Shown: positions 1-11,636 of the stretch, in pieces | How positions within the stretch are numbered: the first letter of the stretch is position 1 | Layout of the letters: each line of letters opens with the position of its first letter | Source of the DNA: Tachypleus tridentatus | Taxonomy: Eukaryota > Arthropoda > Merostomata > Xiphosura > Limulidae | Length of the DNA stretch: 64,000 bases | Direction of reading: 5' to 3' | Assembly (NCBI RefSeq): GCF_004210375.1 | Contig: NW_027467782.1 | Location: forward strand, 21,803,276-21,867,275 | Made by a program: the position numbers and the translations under genes | Notes under the pieces: model-generated | Told to the model about the DNA's origin: nothing | Seen by the model: only the letters and a program-made list of their open reading frames with translations | Database searches by the model: none

Positions 1-345
1 AATAAACACAGTTTCACTGATGGGTATCACTAGAAACAGTCTCTCTGCTTGTTATCACTAGAAACACAGTCTCACTGACGGTTATCAATAGAAACACTGT
101 CTCACTGATAGTTATCACTATAAACACAGTCTCACTGATGGTTATCACTAGAAACACAGTCTCACTGATGGTTGTCACAATAAACACCGTCTCTCTGATG
201 GCTATCACTAGAAACACAGTCCCACTGATGGTTGTCACTAGAAACACAGTCTCATTGATGGTTATCACGAGAAACACAGTTTCACTGATGGGTATCACTA
301 GAAACAGTCTCACTGCTTGTTATCACTGCTTGTTGAGCGTCACTG
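1..345. repeat. Minisatellite, ~30-bp unit
   Basis: Tandem units built on GAAACACAGTCTCACTGATG followed by GTTATCACTA run from the window edge to about 345, with point variants and a few shortened units. Thirty bases is ten codons, so both strands stay open by chance. The array probably continues left of the window. There are no distinct spacers between units. Confidence 0.9.
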
Positions 346-376
346 TATCATAGCAACGTAACGGAAATTCGGAAAG

Positions 377-656
377 TTTGTTTTTGCTTTTGAATTTCGC
401 ACATAGCTACTCGAGGGCTATCTGTGCTAACCGTCCCTAATTTAGCAGTGTAAGGCTGAGGAAAAGGCAGCTAGTTATCACTACCCATCGCCAACTCTTG
501 AGTTACTCTTTTACCAACGAATAGTGGAATTGATCGTCACATAATATTAAGCTAATATTAGCTAAAACGGCGAGCATGTTTGGTGCGACCGGGATTCGAA
601 CCCGCGACCCTTGAATTAGGAGTCGCACGCCTTAACACCTCTAGCCATGCCGGACC
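377..656 (-). repeat. tRNA-derived SINE (family A)
   Basis: Family A layout read on the minus strand: a tRNA-like head near 656 (B-box-like GGGTTCGAATCCC around 590-602), a conserved body, and a tail starting GTTTGTTTTTG at 377. This copy is diverged, with a short insertion near 545-575. Minus orientation is called because the tRNA-like head is at the high-coordinate end. Confidence 0.85.
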
Positions 657-1375
657 GTAATTGTCCTTAGAAAGTTTAATTATCCATTATTCATCTAGTA
701 GAAATTATTGTGACATTATACACGGTACTTGTCTCTGCTGTGTTTACCTGTATATTGATGAAAGTCTCTGTTGTTAAGTTCGCTTTCTGTTGAAGAATCT
801 TTTCCTATCAGTCTTAAAATGTACGGACGATGCGAAGTATGATGTTTCCTAAAAAACAGCAAAAAAACACAAATAATGTGGATGAATCATACTGACTAAA
901 AAGTTAAATCGTAACAAGGTAATAACGTTTTGTGACACAAGGGCAAAACAGCTGGGTCAGGGACCCCAAAGTTCAGGCATAGCTAACCCTAATTTAGAAA
1001 TGGTTATCACAGGAGGGGGTAACAAATCAACAACACCTTTCACCCACTCGATGACTATCGAAACCCATTAATCAGTCCGAGCAGCATGAGAGTTGTCTGT
1101 TTTCCTTCTAATCTATCGATTTGAAAACTGGTAACAAGGGAGTAAAAATAGTTTTACTCCATAATAAATTTGGAATTACCCTTTTAGAATAGAACTTAAA
1201 TAATTTTTCGACGTTTATTAATGAATATGGACGTACACAAGGGTTTATACTTTATGTACATAATTTTGCTACACACATATAGAGAAGTTTGTGCACTGTA
1301 TATAAGGTGATGTTCAATATACAAACCGTGAAGTTACAAGTATACCAACACATAGGTTAGCACAAAAGCCATGTA
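657..1375. other. Intergenic, no gene seen
   Basis: AT-rich sequence with no reading frame, splice pattern or repeat structure that I could support. Confidence 0.5.
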
Positions 1376-2339
1376 CACCCTTGTGCAAATTAATTGAAAC
1401 AAATGGTCGTTTCACAATATTTTCAATATGGCGGCCGGTGTAGGCTCGCTGGACCCGCTGATTTCCTTTAATTGTCATCTTTTCACACAGACGGCGTTAT
1501 TAGCTGTGTTTTGCAGTACGGTCGATCTATTTTTGGGATATATGACATTTTGAGGAATATTACGTCATTCGAAATTGCGTTAGAAGGGCAAGGATACCAG
1601 TCAAAAAACGACTTCTTACCAACTCAATGAAGAAAAATCGGTATCAGTGGGGTCTGAAATACAAGAACTGGACACAAAAACAATGGAGGAAGGTGTTATT
1701 CAGTGACGAGACTCATTTCTTTGTACAGGGTCAAAGATGTCTGCATGTTCGCAGATTTCGATATGAGAAACTTCGAGAATCTCACATCAATCAGTTCGTA
1801 AAACATCCCTTGAAGAAAATGTTTTGGAGCTTTTTCAGCTATTATGGCGTCGGAGGCTTACATATCGTAGAATGTATGATGCGTGGACCATAGTACATCG
1901 AAGTTTTGCAGAGAAGAGTCGTTCCAGAATTGAAAAAGAGATTTCCAGATGGCATTTTGCAGCAAAATATGGCTCCGTGCCACACATCGAAACTTGTGAA
2001 GAATTTTATGTCTATAACGTGAATAAAGGTGCTGGACTGGCCTGGAAACTCTCCGGACATAAATCCTATTGAAAATCTTTGGGCGATTTGTAAAGAAAGA
2101 CTTCGCGGAAAAGACTGTACTACGTACGAAAGATAATCTTATTCAGGTGTGGTACCGCGATCCAAATATTGCAGTCAACTCGTGAACTCGATGCCAAAGC
2201 GGATTAATGATCTTCTGAAAAATAAAGGCGGTCATATAATGTATTAATTTGTAATTTTTGGATTCTCAGAAATAAAACACAAAAAAATTGAAAAAAATCG
2301 TAATTTTCCGTCTTGTTTTAATTAATTTGCACAAGAGTG
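1376..2339 (+). mobile_element. Tc1/mariner element, decayed copy 1
   Basis: Terminal inverted repeats are visible: the left end reads CACCCTTGTGCAAATTAATT and the right end, reverse complemented, reads CACTCTTGTGCAAATTAATT. A TA dinucleotide precedes the left end, as expected for a TA target site; the right-hand TA is mutated. It encloses a broken DD34E-type transposase. The size, about 960 bp, is short for the family, consistent with an internal or N-terminal deletion. A second copy lies in the PHM intron at 22252. Confidence 0.85.
1627..2093 (+). pseudogene. Tc1-like transposase remnant
   Basis: The reading frame at 1627-1893 encodes WRKVLFSDETHFFVQG, the first catalytic-aspartate region of Tc1 transposases, followed by VRRFRYEKL. 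The frame ends at a TAG in place of a glutamine codon near 1891. Beyond it, shifted frames still encode a region like the WPGNSPDLNPIENL block around 2035-2075. The N-terminal paired-like DNA-binding domain is absent or eroded. This enzyme would cut and paste the flanking element; here it is inactivated by the stop, frameshifts and truncation. The second copy at 22400-23050 is a little better preserved. Confidence 0.85.
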
Positions 2340-2570
2340 AATATACCTCAGGTAACAATACGCAACGTTTTCAGAACGGTTTCCATTTGGTAAAGTGTTA
2401 TAACTCACGTGTGTATAAGTTGTTTCGACAACATATCCGTTCTATAGTTACATATATCAAAAGCTTGAAAATTAAAGGGTATCCACTCTGTTCCATAAAA
2501 TATGTGTAATCGAACTTTTGAAAATGGCGCTTGGAAGTTGTCCACGTGTACTAGATACAATGTACCTTTA

Positions 2571-2851
2571 GTTTGTTTGTTTGTTTTGGAATTTCGCACA
2601 AAGCTACTCGAGGACTATCTGTGCTAGCCGTCCCTAATTTAGCAGTGTAAGACTAGAGGGAAGGCAGCTAGTCATCACCACCCTACCGCCAACTCTTTGG
2701 CTACTCTTTTACCAACGAATAGTAGGATTGACCGTAACATTATAACGTCCCCACGGCTGGGAGGGCGAGCATGTTTTGCGCGACGCGGGCGCGAACCCGC
2801 GACCCTCAGATTACGAGTCGCACGCCTTACGCGCTTGGCCATGCCAGGCCC
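2571..2851 (-). repeat. tRNA-derived SINE (family A) with target duplication
   Basis: A full-length family A copy in minus orientation. The target-site duplication GTACCTTTA is at 2562-2570 and 2852-2860, which fixes the element ends. The head shows GCGAACCCGCGACC (B box region, reverse strand) at about 2800. Confidence 0.93.
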
Positions 2852-2860
2852 GTACCTTTA

Positions 2861-5048
2861 GTACTGGATATTATATTGCACGGAAATTGTAAAGACGAGC
2901 GATCATTAAACAATGCGTCAGGAGACAGAGGTCACAGTGTTGTGAGTCTCAGAAATTGTTTCAGTTAATAAAACATACTTTATAACTTCCTATATCTTTA
3001 TAGGTACAATATTACTGTCTCTTGTGTGTCCATGTAATTATTTCGCACGATGTGAATGGATATTCACCAAAATTCTTACGGAAACTCATTAGGTCCATGA
3101 GCGATAGATACAAAGTGTGAGTCTTGAGGTTTTTATGATCATTTTTGCGTTATGGACCCTGTTTCACTTCCTGTAGATGGAGCTTGATATATTGTTTATA
3201 GACACTGTAATCTCGAGTTAAACTATATTAGTTGCTAAAAATGAGGCTCACATGAGTTTAATAAGCTGCCGGTAATATGCACACACTAGTGTAAAAAGTT
3301 GTCCAATAGAGCGGGGAACCAAAGCGAACTAAATCTGAATCCTACAACATACATTTGCAAGTTTGCCATCCGTAAACTGAAAGAAGAAAAATAAAGAACC
3401 TTTTAACTTTGAGAAATCAAAGTCTACCATGAACATCTACGTCAGCCAGTGTCTTCCCAGACTTCACTTGTCACATCTGTTGTATTATCACAATCGTTCT
3501 ATTTAAATTACGTTTCTTGTAAATATTCGAACATCGTTAGAAAATATTTATTAAAAATAAAATATCTATTGAGATATGGTGTGTGTTTTTTTTTAAGTCT
3601 ATAAAATGCTAACTCTGCCAGCTAATGGTTCAAAAAATAACAACAACAGAAACACTGAGTGGAACAAGAAAAGTAAAAATCAAACAAACATAATGTGTCG
3701 TGGTAGTTATGGACAATCACCAAAGTTTTCTACATGTTTCTCAGCATATGAACAGGGACGTAAAGAAATAAAAGTTTGCAAAAATGTAAAATGTATGAAA
3801 TAATTAAAGTGTAAAAATAAAAACTAGTGTAAAGAAAAAACAACAAATCAATGAAATGAGATGAGAGAGAAGGACCATGAATAAAGTAAATAACTTATTC
3901 AAACAAAACGAAGCAAAAATCACGTGGATGGGATGTTACTTTGAAACAGCCTGAAAATATATCAGACAGTAACAAGTATACCATGCAACAGCTACCTAGA
4001 AACTACAGAGACATTCTGTAAGGTTACCCAAACTAGAAGTAAAAAAATGGTAATCAGATGCCTTTAACATTGTAAGGCATTCGTGTAAGGTTACCGAAGT
4101 TAAGTGTTAAACAACAGCCAACTGAAACATCATTTCATCCACAAGAAGTTTCCAAAAAGTTTGGGGTCTGACCTACAGTGGCTTTAGTTTCTAATCATTT
4201 GTGTTTGAAGAAGGCTGGTTGTTTGTTGAGTATTAATTATGAATGTAGAGACAAATCATCAATCAATGATGATAAAAAATAATTGTCATAGGTTTGTTAT
4301 TTGATTCGCTGTGTATTTAATCTGGTTGAATTTGAGGGTAATCCTTTATAAGGAAACTTGTTATATAACATCGAAGATGCTTGTGTCACCACCAATGGGT
4401 TCATCCAGGTGGCTGCACCCATTAGAGGATTCTATTGTTGGATGCGAACAAGAACTAAACAAGACAGATGCACCCATAGCAGGCTACCGTTTAGGATGAA
4501 CAGTGAAAGTAACGTCATGGTTCCATTCTCCTGATGGATGTAACATTATCCAAGAACGTTGTGCCAATTGATATTGGGATCGGTTGGAAGTGACGTCATG
4601 TTACTCACTGTTGCTTCACCACACTTTCGAAATGTCATGGGATAGAGTGAAGGTTCAACCAAAAATTATAAGTAAAATAGAAATAGTCTGACATAATAAA
4701 AATGAACAGTAACACCTATTATCTCTTGACGTGCCCTTGTCTGACCAAAGTATAAAACTTGACTATCATTCGTTACAAAGTAGTTATGTCTCCAAAGTGC
4801 ATATCCAAAGCACAAACACGTTAACTGCTATAATACAAATACCATCATGTTTTACGAAGCTTTAGGATGGTTCAGTGAAAGTTCCTACGAGATTAATCGT
4901 CATATACTTGTGGACCCAAGAAATGTGTACATCTGGAATTGTCGTAACAAATTACGGGAAGGCGTAAATGAAAATTTGAAACCCTATTTCAATGATGTGC
5001 AATACTGCCTCAAATAATAGTGGATTATGTCTGGTTGCTCTGGCACTG
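2861..5048. other. Intergenic, no gene seen
   Basis: About 2.2 kb with only short unconvincing frames. Two TGACGTCA-like half-sites occur near 4513 and 4590, but nothing around them identifies a promoter. Confidence 0.4.
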
Positions 5049-5061
5049 CAGTTCATGCCAT

Positions 5062-5333
5062 TGTTTGTTTTGGAATTTCGCACAAAGCTACTCGAGGTTT
5101 ATCTGTGCTAGCCGTCCCTAATTTAGCAGTGTAAGATTAGAGGGAAGGCAGCTAGTCATCACCACCCACCGCCAACTCTTGGGCTACTCTTTTACCAACG
5201 AATAGTGGGACTGACCTAACATTATACGCCCCCACGGCTGGGAGGGCAAGCATGTTTAGCGCGACGCAGGCGCGAACCCGCGACCCTCGGATTACGAGTC
5301 GCACTCCTTACGCGCTTGGCCATGCCAGGCCCA
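5062..5333 (-). repeat. tRNA-derived SINE (family A) with target duplication
   Basis: Full-length family A copy. A 13-bp target duplication, CAGTTCATGCCAT, is present at 5049-5061 and 5334-5346, which shows retrotransposition and gives exact borders. The clean duplication suggests a fairly recent insertion. Confidence 0.95.
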
Positions 5334-5800
5334 CAGTTCATGCCATGAAGACAAATTGTTATTGTATTGGGAGTGCACTTGCACCTGTTTAAGTGCTATG
5401 TGACGTTATCAAAATATGGTTAACTTCCAGGGTTCTTTTATTTGTGTATGCGTTTCGGGTATTTAACTTTTTTCCTTTAATAACACATTTTAAGTTTGAA
5501 TAAATCATGAGTGATAAACGATCAAAGAGTCCTTCTTCATCTTGTTTTTAGTTTAGAAAGTTTTAGGTAATATCACATGGAACAAAATATTTACTTTATT
5601 ATTTCATTAGCTCAATTCACTTAAACTACTGCTGTAAAAGGAAGAAAAGCTGAGAACCTAAATATAGTCGAAGAATGAGAAGTGGCATATCATTTTGAGT
5701 TATTGGTTCTTGGGTTGCTGTTTTTCTTCGTTACACTTCCAGTTAGCTCTAAACAGACTCCAGTCTTACCTTAATTAACGCTGCCTCTATCTGTAGTAGT

Positions 5801-5921
5801 GCTCCCGCTAGTACAGCGGTATGTTTACGGATTTACAGTGCAAAAATCAAGGGGTTCGACTCTCCTCAGTGCACGAGACAGATAGACCGATGTGGCTTTG
5901 CTATAAAAAACACACGCACGT
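5801..5921 (+). repeat. tRNA-derived SINE (family B)
   Basis: Starts GCTCCCGCTAGTACAGCGGT (A-box-like) followed by GGGGTTCGACTCTCC (B box) at about 5850-5864, then a short body reading GATGTGGCTTTGCTATAAAA and a CACACG-rich end. It is a tRNA-derived family unlike family A; other fragments occur at 8516, 16650, 29590 and 32805. Confidence 0.8.
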
Positions 5922-6271
5922 ATCTGCAGTAAAAAAAAAAAAATTCTCTTTTCTTGTTTTCTTTCTTGAGAAAAGTCATTGACCAATAAGACAACAATTT
6001 AGCATATCTTTAGCTTTCGTAGATTTTTGGCTGCTCCAAGTCAATGGATCGAAATTGTTGACAACTATTTCAAAGACTCTTGATAAAATTGTGATTCTTA
6101 TTCAAAATAATTCTTTGTATTACAAATAATAAAGAAAGCCATTATGTTCAAAGGACTTAGCAAACTGTGTCTGTGAATGTAATTGTTTTTTTCTTTGGGT
6201 GAAATAGACAAAAAGGAAAAAAATGTTTTTACACAAATAAGGATTTACAGCTGAATTAAGGATAGTCCAGC
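5922..6271. other. Intergenic, no gene seen
   Basis: An A-rich run at 5931-5942 and AT-rich sequence follow the SINE; no coding signal was recognised. Confidence 0.4.
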
Positions 6272-6640
6272 ATGTGTTTAATGGAGCGAGATGTAAAAAA
6301 GAAAAGATGCAATTTTTTATGCTGTATTCAACATGCTGATAAACAGAGTGAAGATTGTAAAGTAATATTTCATGACAAAGGATATGATACCGTGTCAACA
6401 ATTGTTAATATTAATGGTACTGGTATCACTGAAGAGTTCAAAAATGGTTGGGGTAAACGACCTGAAAATGGTATAACAGATAATATTAAAATGTTGAGCA
6501 AAAGCATTGACGACAATTTTTAAAGAATTGGAACCTGGAAATATGAGGAAATACTCGAACCTATATGATATTTCTTTTGATCCAAAGCTTCATCTGGCTA
6601 TTACCCCCCTGACAAAGAAGGCCAAAAGAGTACTGTAATA
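6272..6640 (+). pseudogene. Degenerate coding region, family not recognised
   Basis: A frame opening at an ATG near 6284 (MERDVKKKRCNF) stays open to a TAA at 6521. Immediately after it a shifted frame continues as ELEPGNMRKYSNLYDI and ends LTKKAKRVL at about 6639. Composition and the smooth continuation across one frameshift look like a once-coding stretch of at least 115 codons, perhaps a processed pseudogene or transposon-derived ORF. No catalytic motif, zinc-binding pattern or membrane segment is clear. Function is unknown. The frameshift sits beside TTTTTAAA, so a sequencing error is also possible. Confidence 0.35.
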
Positions 6641-6644
6641 TTGA

Positions 6645-7174
6645 TATTATGAACTTCAAAGGAAATACAATTTAATTATTTAAAGACTTTACAATTGATC
6701 GTAGTTGATTAAATGTTTTCCTTCAAAAAACAAATGAAATCCAAAATATTATCCACAAATTACGATGAGAGGAAATCAAAGTGAGTGTGTGATATTTTGA
6801 CTTGATACAATACCTTACAAATGTATTGCAAGTAAAACTGTTTATTATCACTGCCAACTTACCGCTGCACCATCGGGAGACGGTATTTAAGTTGTCACAT
6901 CTCCTTTTATTGTGAAATTGTTTTCATTAGTGCATTCGTTTTGTATGACTTCCCCAATCGAATCCTAAAATCGATTTTATTGCGATCGTATTCCAAGATG
7001 AAAAATGTTACGGCAGATGTTAAAAATAATTAAATAATAAAATAAAAATAAAGTAGAATAAATGGAATTAAAATTAAAAGTGAGAAGTTTGAATAGATAT
7101 ACATATAGATTAAAATAAACAAGGGGTCTGACTTGAAGGGAAATATTCCTAGAAACTGGTTGTGTGTGTGATGG
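6645..7174. other. Intergenic, no gene seen
   Basis: Strongly AT-rich, including an A/T run near 7025-7075. No gene or repeat family was recognised. Confidence 0.4.
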
Positions 7175-7336
7175 GGAGTGCCTTTGGAAAACCTACTTTC
7201 ATTGGTCAATCACCCGATTATTCTGCATGTTACTACCCAAACTCTACTTTAAATGGGAAGGAAAAAGAAATTACTGAAAGGGGCTTCACTCGGTCCTAAC
7301 TAGTGAAAGTAGGTTTTCTCGGGGCACTTTCTCCAC
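7175..7336. repeat. Fold-back (inverted repeat) element
   Basis: AAAACCTACTTTCATTGG at about 7190-7207 is matched in reverse by AGTGAAAGTAGGTTTTC near 7302-7320. Pairing extends outward with mismatches to AGTGCC and GGCACTTT. The loop is about 95 bp. It is likely a small MITE-like or hairpin-forming element; no target duplication was identified. Confidence 0.6.
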
Positions 7337-8143
7337 CTAAAATTTGAGGCATTGGATCTGTAAATCCCAACTAGGGCACCTTGAGTCATCTGTCCTTCCC
7401 AACTCTGAATGGGCCGGTTTGGATTGGTACTTTGTTTTGGGTGCTGTCAGCTTACTTTTTACTGTAATAACAGGTTAACACAACGTTCGTGCCTTTGCCT
7501 TCACTTTTTCTACTTTACTCGCATTTATCATCATATTCACATAGACAACATTAACCCATTCGGGCCTATACAAACGTCAGCCACTCAGTATAAAATGTAA
7601 ACATTTTACCTGGTGCGGGATGAAGAAGGAAAGTTAGTAGATTCCATAGATGTTTAGGTTGTGATTTCCCTTTACACACAGGTATTTGTATCATGTCGAA
7701 ATTCGAGGCTAAATGAAAATTTCTCCTCGAGAATGTCGCCTGGTCTCCTTCGCTACGAGTCCCTAACGAACCCGGTAAGCTTGATGAACCGGTGGAGTTG
7801 TTTTCTCGGGACTTATGTATAAGCTATGCTTTATCAGTAGTATTAAAAGTTTGTTTTCTTCTTTTTCCGAATATTTTATTCAGCTAAAGAGATATTTTTC
7901 AAATCTTATTTTAGTTCACTGCGCGAGAGAAAGTCAGCTTAAAAGTTGAGTAAGGATATTTTATAGAATTCTGTTGTCAAGTGTTCTACACGTAGTTAGT
8001 TGCTAAGCGAATTATATTGTTGAATGTATTAAGTGAAATATTATTTTCGGGCGTAATATTCAGATTGTTGTCGAGTTGTAGACAAAACATGTAAGTATCA
8101 AATATATATTGTTGGTTGGCGTTACGTACAAGTTTGTTTTAAA
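7337..8143. other. Intergenic, no gene seen
   Basis: Mixed-composition sequence; the part around 7725-7805 is less AT-rich than its surroundings, but no exon was recognised. Confidence 0.4.
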
Positions 8144-8385
8144 GTTTGTTTTTTCGTGTCTTAATTTTAATTTCGCATGAAGCTACACGAGGGCTCTTTG
8201 CTATTTAACAGTCTATAGAATGACAGCTAGTTATCACCACCCACTGCCTGCTCTTGGGCTACTTTTGACCTTTGCATTAAAACGTCCCTACGGCTGAAAG
8301 AGCGACCCTATTTGATGACGTGAATTCGAATACGCCCCCTTCGGATTACGAGTCGACTGCCTCAACCACCTGGCTCTGCTGGGCC
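8144..8385 (-). repeat. Old tRNA-derived SINE (family A)
   Basis: A diverged, shortened family A copy: ATTTCGCATGAAGCTACACG near the tail, ACAGCTAGTTATCACCACCC in the body, and a degraded tRNA-like head ending TGGCTCTGCTGGGCC at 8385. Many differences from consensus point to an old insertion. Confidence 0.8.
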
Positions 8386-8515
8386 TTTAAGTTATATTTG
8401 CACGTGTGTAAAAATGTTACACTCGTTTTGTATTTTGAGATAGAAAGCAGTGTTTTTCGCTTTTTTCTAACGATTCTTCGGCATTTTGATTTTTGCTCGT
8501 TTGTTGTTTAGCGCA

Positions 8516-8575
8516 TGAGCTGTCTGTGCTAAGCCCGCCACGGTTATCGAAAAATCGTTTTTAGCATTAATTAGC
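8516..8575 (-). repeat. SINE family B fragment
   Basis: GAGCTGTCTGTGCTAAGCCC and the adjoining CGGTTATCGAAA resemble the body and B-box region of the shorter tRNA-derived SINE family, read on the minus strand. The rest of the element is missing. Confidence 0.4.
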
Positions 8576-9399
8576 GTTCATACTTACACCTGTGCAACTG
8601 TGAACCTTCACTGATATAGTGTCTTTTGAACAACTTTATGTGCATAGGAAAATACAAATATTAAAAAAATGTTATGTTCCTTTGTTGTTTCCAAATATAA
8701 ATATAACTCTGTTTTTTGTTTTGTTTTCATGACAGTTCATTGGCGTCCAATGTTACCTACACGAACTTATATGTATAATATGTAAAAGAAACGAAACGAT
8801 GAAAGAAACCACTCGTGGTAAGGTGATGTCACTTCTGTAAAAGTGTACACAATGTAATATGATAAGTAAAATGAGAGAAATTTATATAGAAAAGGAAGGA
8901 AGTTTGATAACAGAGGAACAGGAAAAGAAGAAACACATCTTCGCAGAACGGAAGTTAAGATTCAATCACATAATGCTATTTTTTAGAAGAATAATATTAC
9001 TATAATATTCGTATGTGTAAATTATCTTGAACGTTACGTTAACCAAGATTTCTGAGCGCTCAATGGTCAGTGTTTAATTTTTATTAACCGGTGAACTTTC
9101 TTTCAGGAACCTTGTAACGTCACAAACAAGTTGTTCGTGAGCTCGGGTTGTTTAAGCTTGCTCTGTGCTTCTGTTCAATCACAGAAACAGTCTGTTATTA
9201 CTTGTGTAATTTGTTTTATCGCTGTTCACCTCGGACCGGGGGGGTCACTTTGGGACAAGCACGTAGAACTTGAGGTGTGTGGTAGCTTAGCAACACACTT
9301 AGAAACGTAATACTCGCACAAAAATCGATATAATTTCATCCCACGTTTCAGCAGCGACTTCTTATATCATATCGACGACGTGCAGGACCAGTAGTTAAA
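8576..9399. promoter_or_regulatory. PHM 5' flanking region (no core motif assigned)
   Basis: This stretch directly precedes the PHM start codon and must hold its 5' UTR and probably its promoter. No convincing TATA box was found at a suitable distance. The last 250 bp are less AT-rich than the rest, with a G run at 9239-9245. The transcription start cannot be placed from sequence alone. Confidence 0.3.
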
Positions 9400-9540
9400 A
9401 TGGCTTTCTCATCACGACTAAGGAAGCTCTATTCAGTCACAATATTTTGGATTTTGTGGTTAAGCCTAAAGTGTATGTTACATCCTGTTTCTGCTGAAAT
9501 AAAGCTTCCGTTACTAATGCCTGATGTTCAGCCTAAAGTG
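9400..9540 (+). CDS. Phm: PHM exon 1: signal peptide and start of catalytic core
   Basis: This exon starts the peptidylglycine alpha-hydroxylating monooxygenase reading frame: 47 codons from ATG to a GTAAGT donor at 9541, phase 0. Residues 1-11 are basic and polar, 12-25 form a hydrophobic signal core (VTIFWILWLSL), and cleavage is plausible after HPVSA at about 31. The end, LLMPDVQPKV, matches the conserved start of the PHM core. PHM is a secretory-granule copper monooxygenase that hydroxylates the terminal glycine of peptide precursors. The assignment rests on this end and on the unmistakable downstream exons. The next expected exons (first copper site) are not found before the exon at 15495. 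Confidence 0.85.
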
Positions 9541-10240
9541 GTAAGTATTCTGTTTAAGTACATAGCTTGAAGTTTTGTACGTATACTACCATATGGTAGG
9601 AAAGTATTTTCTTAAGATGAAGTCTGTTACATTACGAATTTAGTCAGTATTTAATATATGATTCCAAGTTCTGTTGCTATATTCCAGTATCTGTTTTTCC
9701 AGTTGTTTTACCAGTACAAAAATAAAAAAAAACACGTCATTTGAATATCTTTAAATCTTTTACGAATAAGACATAATACAAAGCTGTAATATGGTACATT
9801 CAGCATATTATACAATCATTTATTGCAGTCATGTTTATAAAGAACTTTTTAAACTTTATTAAAGGAAGAAAGCATGAATGTAACAAACGTAGCATCTGTT
9901 TCGTTTTTAAGTTTTGTATTTAAAAACATATTTGCTTTTCTTGGTCTTAACAGAATGACTAAAATCTAAGACATAAGAATGAATGGTGAAAATAATATTC
10001 TTTCTGAAAACCTATTTGAACTTGTTATCAGTAATTAGAATTAGTATTTCATCTAAACAAGCTACATACACAAACCTTAAAAATTAACAAAATATATATT
10101 GATTTATTTGTTGGCTAACTGTAATGATATCCAACAAATAAATCAATATATATTTTGATATATGAGTGGTATAATTCTAATATATTATATACAACGCGTA
10201 TTATCAGGTATAAATAATGGCAGAACGTAAACAGAGAAAA
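9541..10240. other. PHM intron, first part
   Basis: AT-rich intron. It was scanned for the missing PHM exons (HHM and YAWARNAP-type motifs) on the plus strand without success. It contains the perfect hairpin listed separately at 10089-10156. Confidence 0.55.
10089..10156. repeat. Perfect 26-bp stem inverted repeat
   Basis: Bases 10089-10114 (ending TTTATTTGTTGG) are the exact reverse complement of 10131-10156 (starting CCAACAAATAAA), with a 16-nt loop. It may be a small MITE or a cruciform or RNA hairpin in the PHM intron. Confidence 0.85.
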
Positions 10241-10493
10241 TTTGTTTTGATTTTCGGGCAAACCTACACAAGAGCTATCTGTGCTACCCGTCCCTAATTT
10301 AGCAGTGTAAGACTAGAGGGAGGGTACCCACCACCAAATCTTGGGCTATTCTTTTACCAACGAAAAGTGGGAGTGACCGCACATTATAAACCCCTACGAC
10401 TAAAAGGGTGAGCATATTTGGTATGACGGGGATTCGAACCCGCGATCCTCGGATTAGGAGACGATTGCCTTAAATACCTGGCCATGCCGTGCC
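10241..10493 (-). repeat. tRNA-derived SINE (family A)
   Basis: A family A copy with a short internal deletion in the body (the GAAGGCAGCTAGTCATC block is reduced). The head reads GGGATTCGAACCCGCGATCC at about 10428-10447 and ends CATGCCGTGCC. No clear target duplication. Confidence 0.85.
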
Positions 10494-11012
10494 TAACAGC
10501 GAGAAGATGCTATTATGTAAATATATCTTATAGTGAGAAAGAAAAAAACATTTGCCGTCCAAAGCAAGCTAATGAAAGATGGATATAATATTTTTAGGTG
10601 TGGTATAAATAATAAAAATGGAAGTAATTATTTAGAAAGTACTTCATTTCTCAATCCTTCAAATTATTTGAATATTTTCTTTCTTTTGAACATTTACATT
10701 TTCCCGACCATTTCTGTTTTGAACCAGTAGAAACATGAGTGGTGATGGCTCCACCAATATTTTCTGAAAGGGGCACAAATACATTTTGCTTCCACCCAAT
10801 ATTAAAATATAAAGAGTTTTAGAGAGGAAAAGGCCAGTTGAGTGGCACTTCTGAAGTTACAAGAAAACTTCTGAAGGGATGGAAACATGCTTGTGTCCAC
10901 GGCGGAAATTCGAACTACAGATTTTAGCGTCGTAAACCCAACGAACGATATATTCACCTATTGTATTTTGATGAGAAAATAGGACGGAATTCACCTGAAC
11001 ATCGTTTAGACT
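10494..11012. other. PHM intron, no exon seen
   Basis: Includes a 65-codon open stretch at 10533-10730 with no recognisable family. A weak SINE-like fragment (ATTCGAACTACAGATTTTAG) lies near 10905-10925. Confidence 0.4.
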
Positions 11013-11602
11013 CAGTTGTTCTCAACCTTTTTCGTCGTATTACTCCCTGAGACTCTCCACGGTATTACCGTGACCCATATTATAATGTTTGTAATGGTGA
11101 ACTTTGCGTAAAGATAGAATAAAATAAAAGTATATAAAGATCCTAATTTATTGAAAATGTTACAAATAAATGACCTTGAGAAATGCTACAAGTGATAAAC
11201 AAATGTAAAATCCATGGAATTACTAAACATCATACAAAACCTACTTATTCACCCAGTGTGAGGGTTGATATAATATATATATATATAATGAGAAAATGTA
11301 CTGAATTTGATATTTAAATTTTAAATTCGATGTATTAATATTATATAGTTTAAAAATTTAGGCAATTCAAAACGTTGTAATATATGAAAATTTTTACTCA
11401 AAATTAGACAGATGTTTGCGCAACAAGCATCTCGACCACCGCACTTCAACGTGTTTCTCATTGGTGGGCAGTTACAGGCACTTGCCACAAAAACTACAAA
11501 CTGCTCCGTGATTTCCCCAATAAATCTCAAATCTTCCGTGATCCACTGAGAAACTTTAAACAACCCCCCAAGGGGTCAGGACTCCCAGGTTGAGAACCAC
11601 TG
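11013..11602. mobile_element. hAT-like MITE, CAGTGGTTCTCAACC termini
   Basis: The left end reads CAGTTGTTCTCAACCTTTTT and the right end, reverse complemented, reads CAGTGGTTCTCAACCTGGGA. These are the typical ends of non-autonomous hAT elements. The element is about 590 bp with no transposase. Flanking 8-mers are only similar (GTTTAGAC against GTTTCGAG), so the target duplication is decayed and the insertion is old. Confidence 0.75.
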
Positions 11603-11636
11603 GTTTCGAGAGTGAAAATTAAGATTGAGCTCTTTT

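Noticed and set aside
1-345. Regularly repeated 30-bp units resembling a CRISPR array
   Set aside because: Units are directly adjacent with no unique spacers, and the context is eukaryotic; it is a minisatellite.
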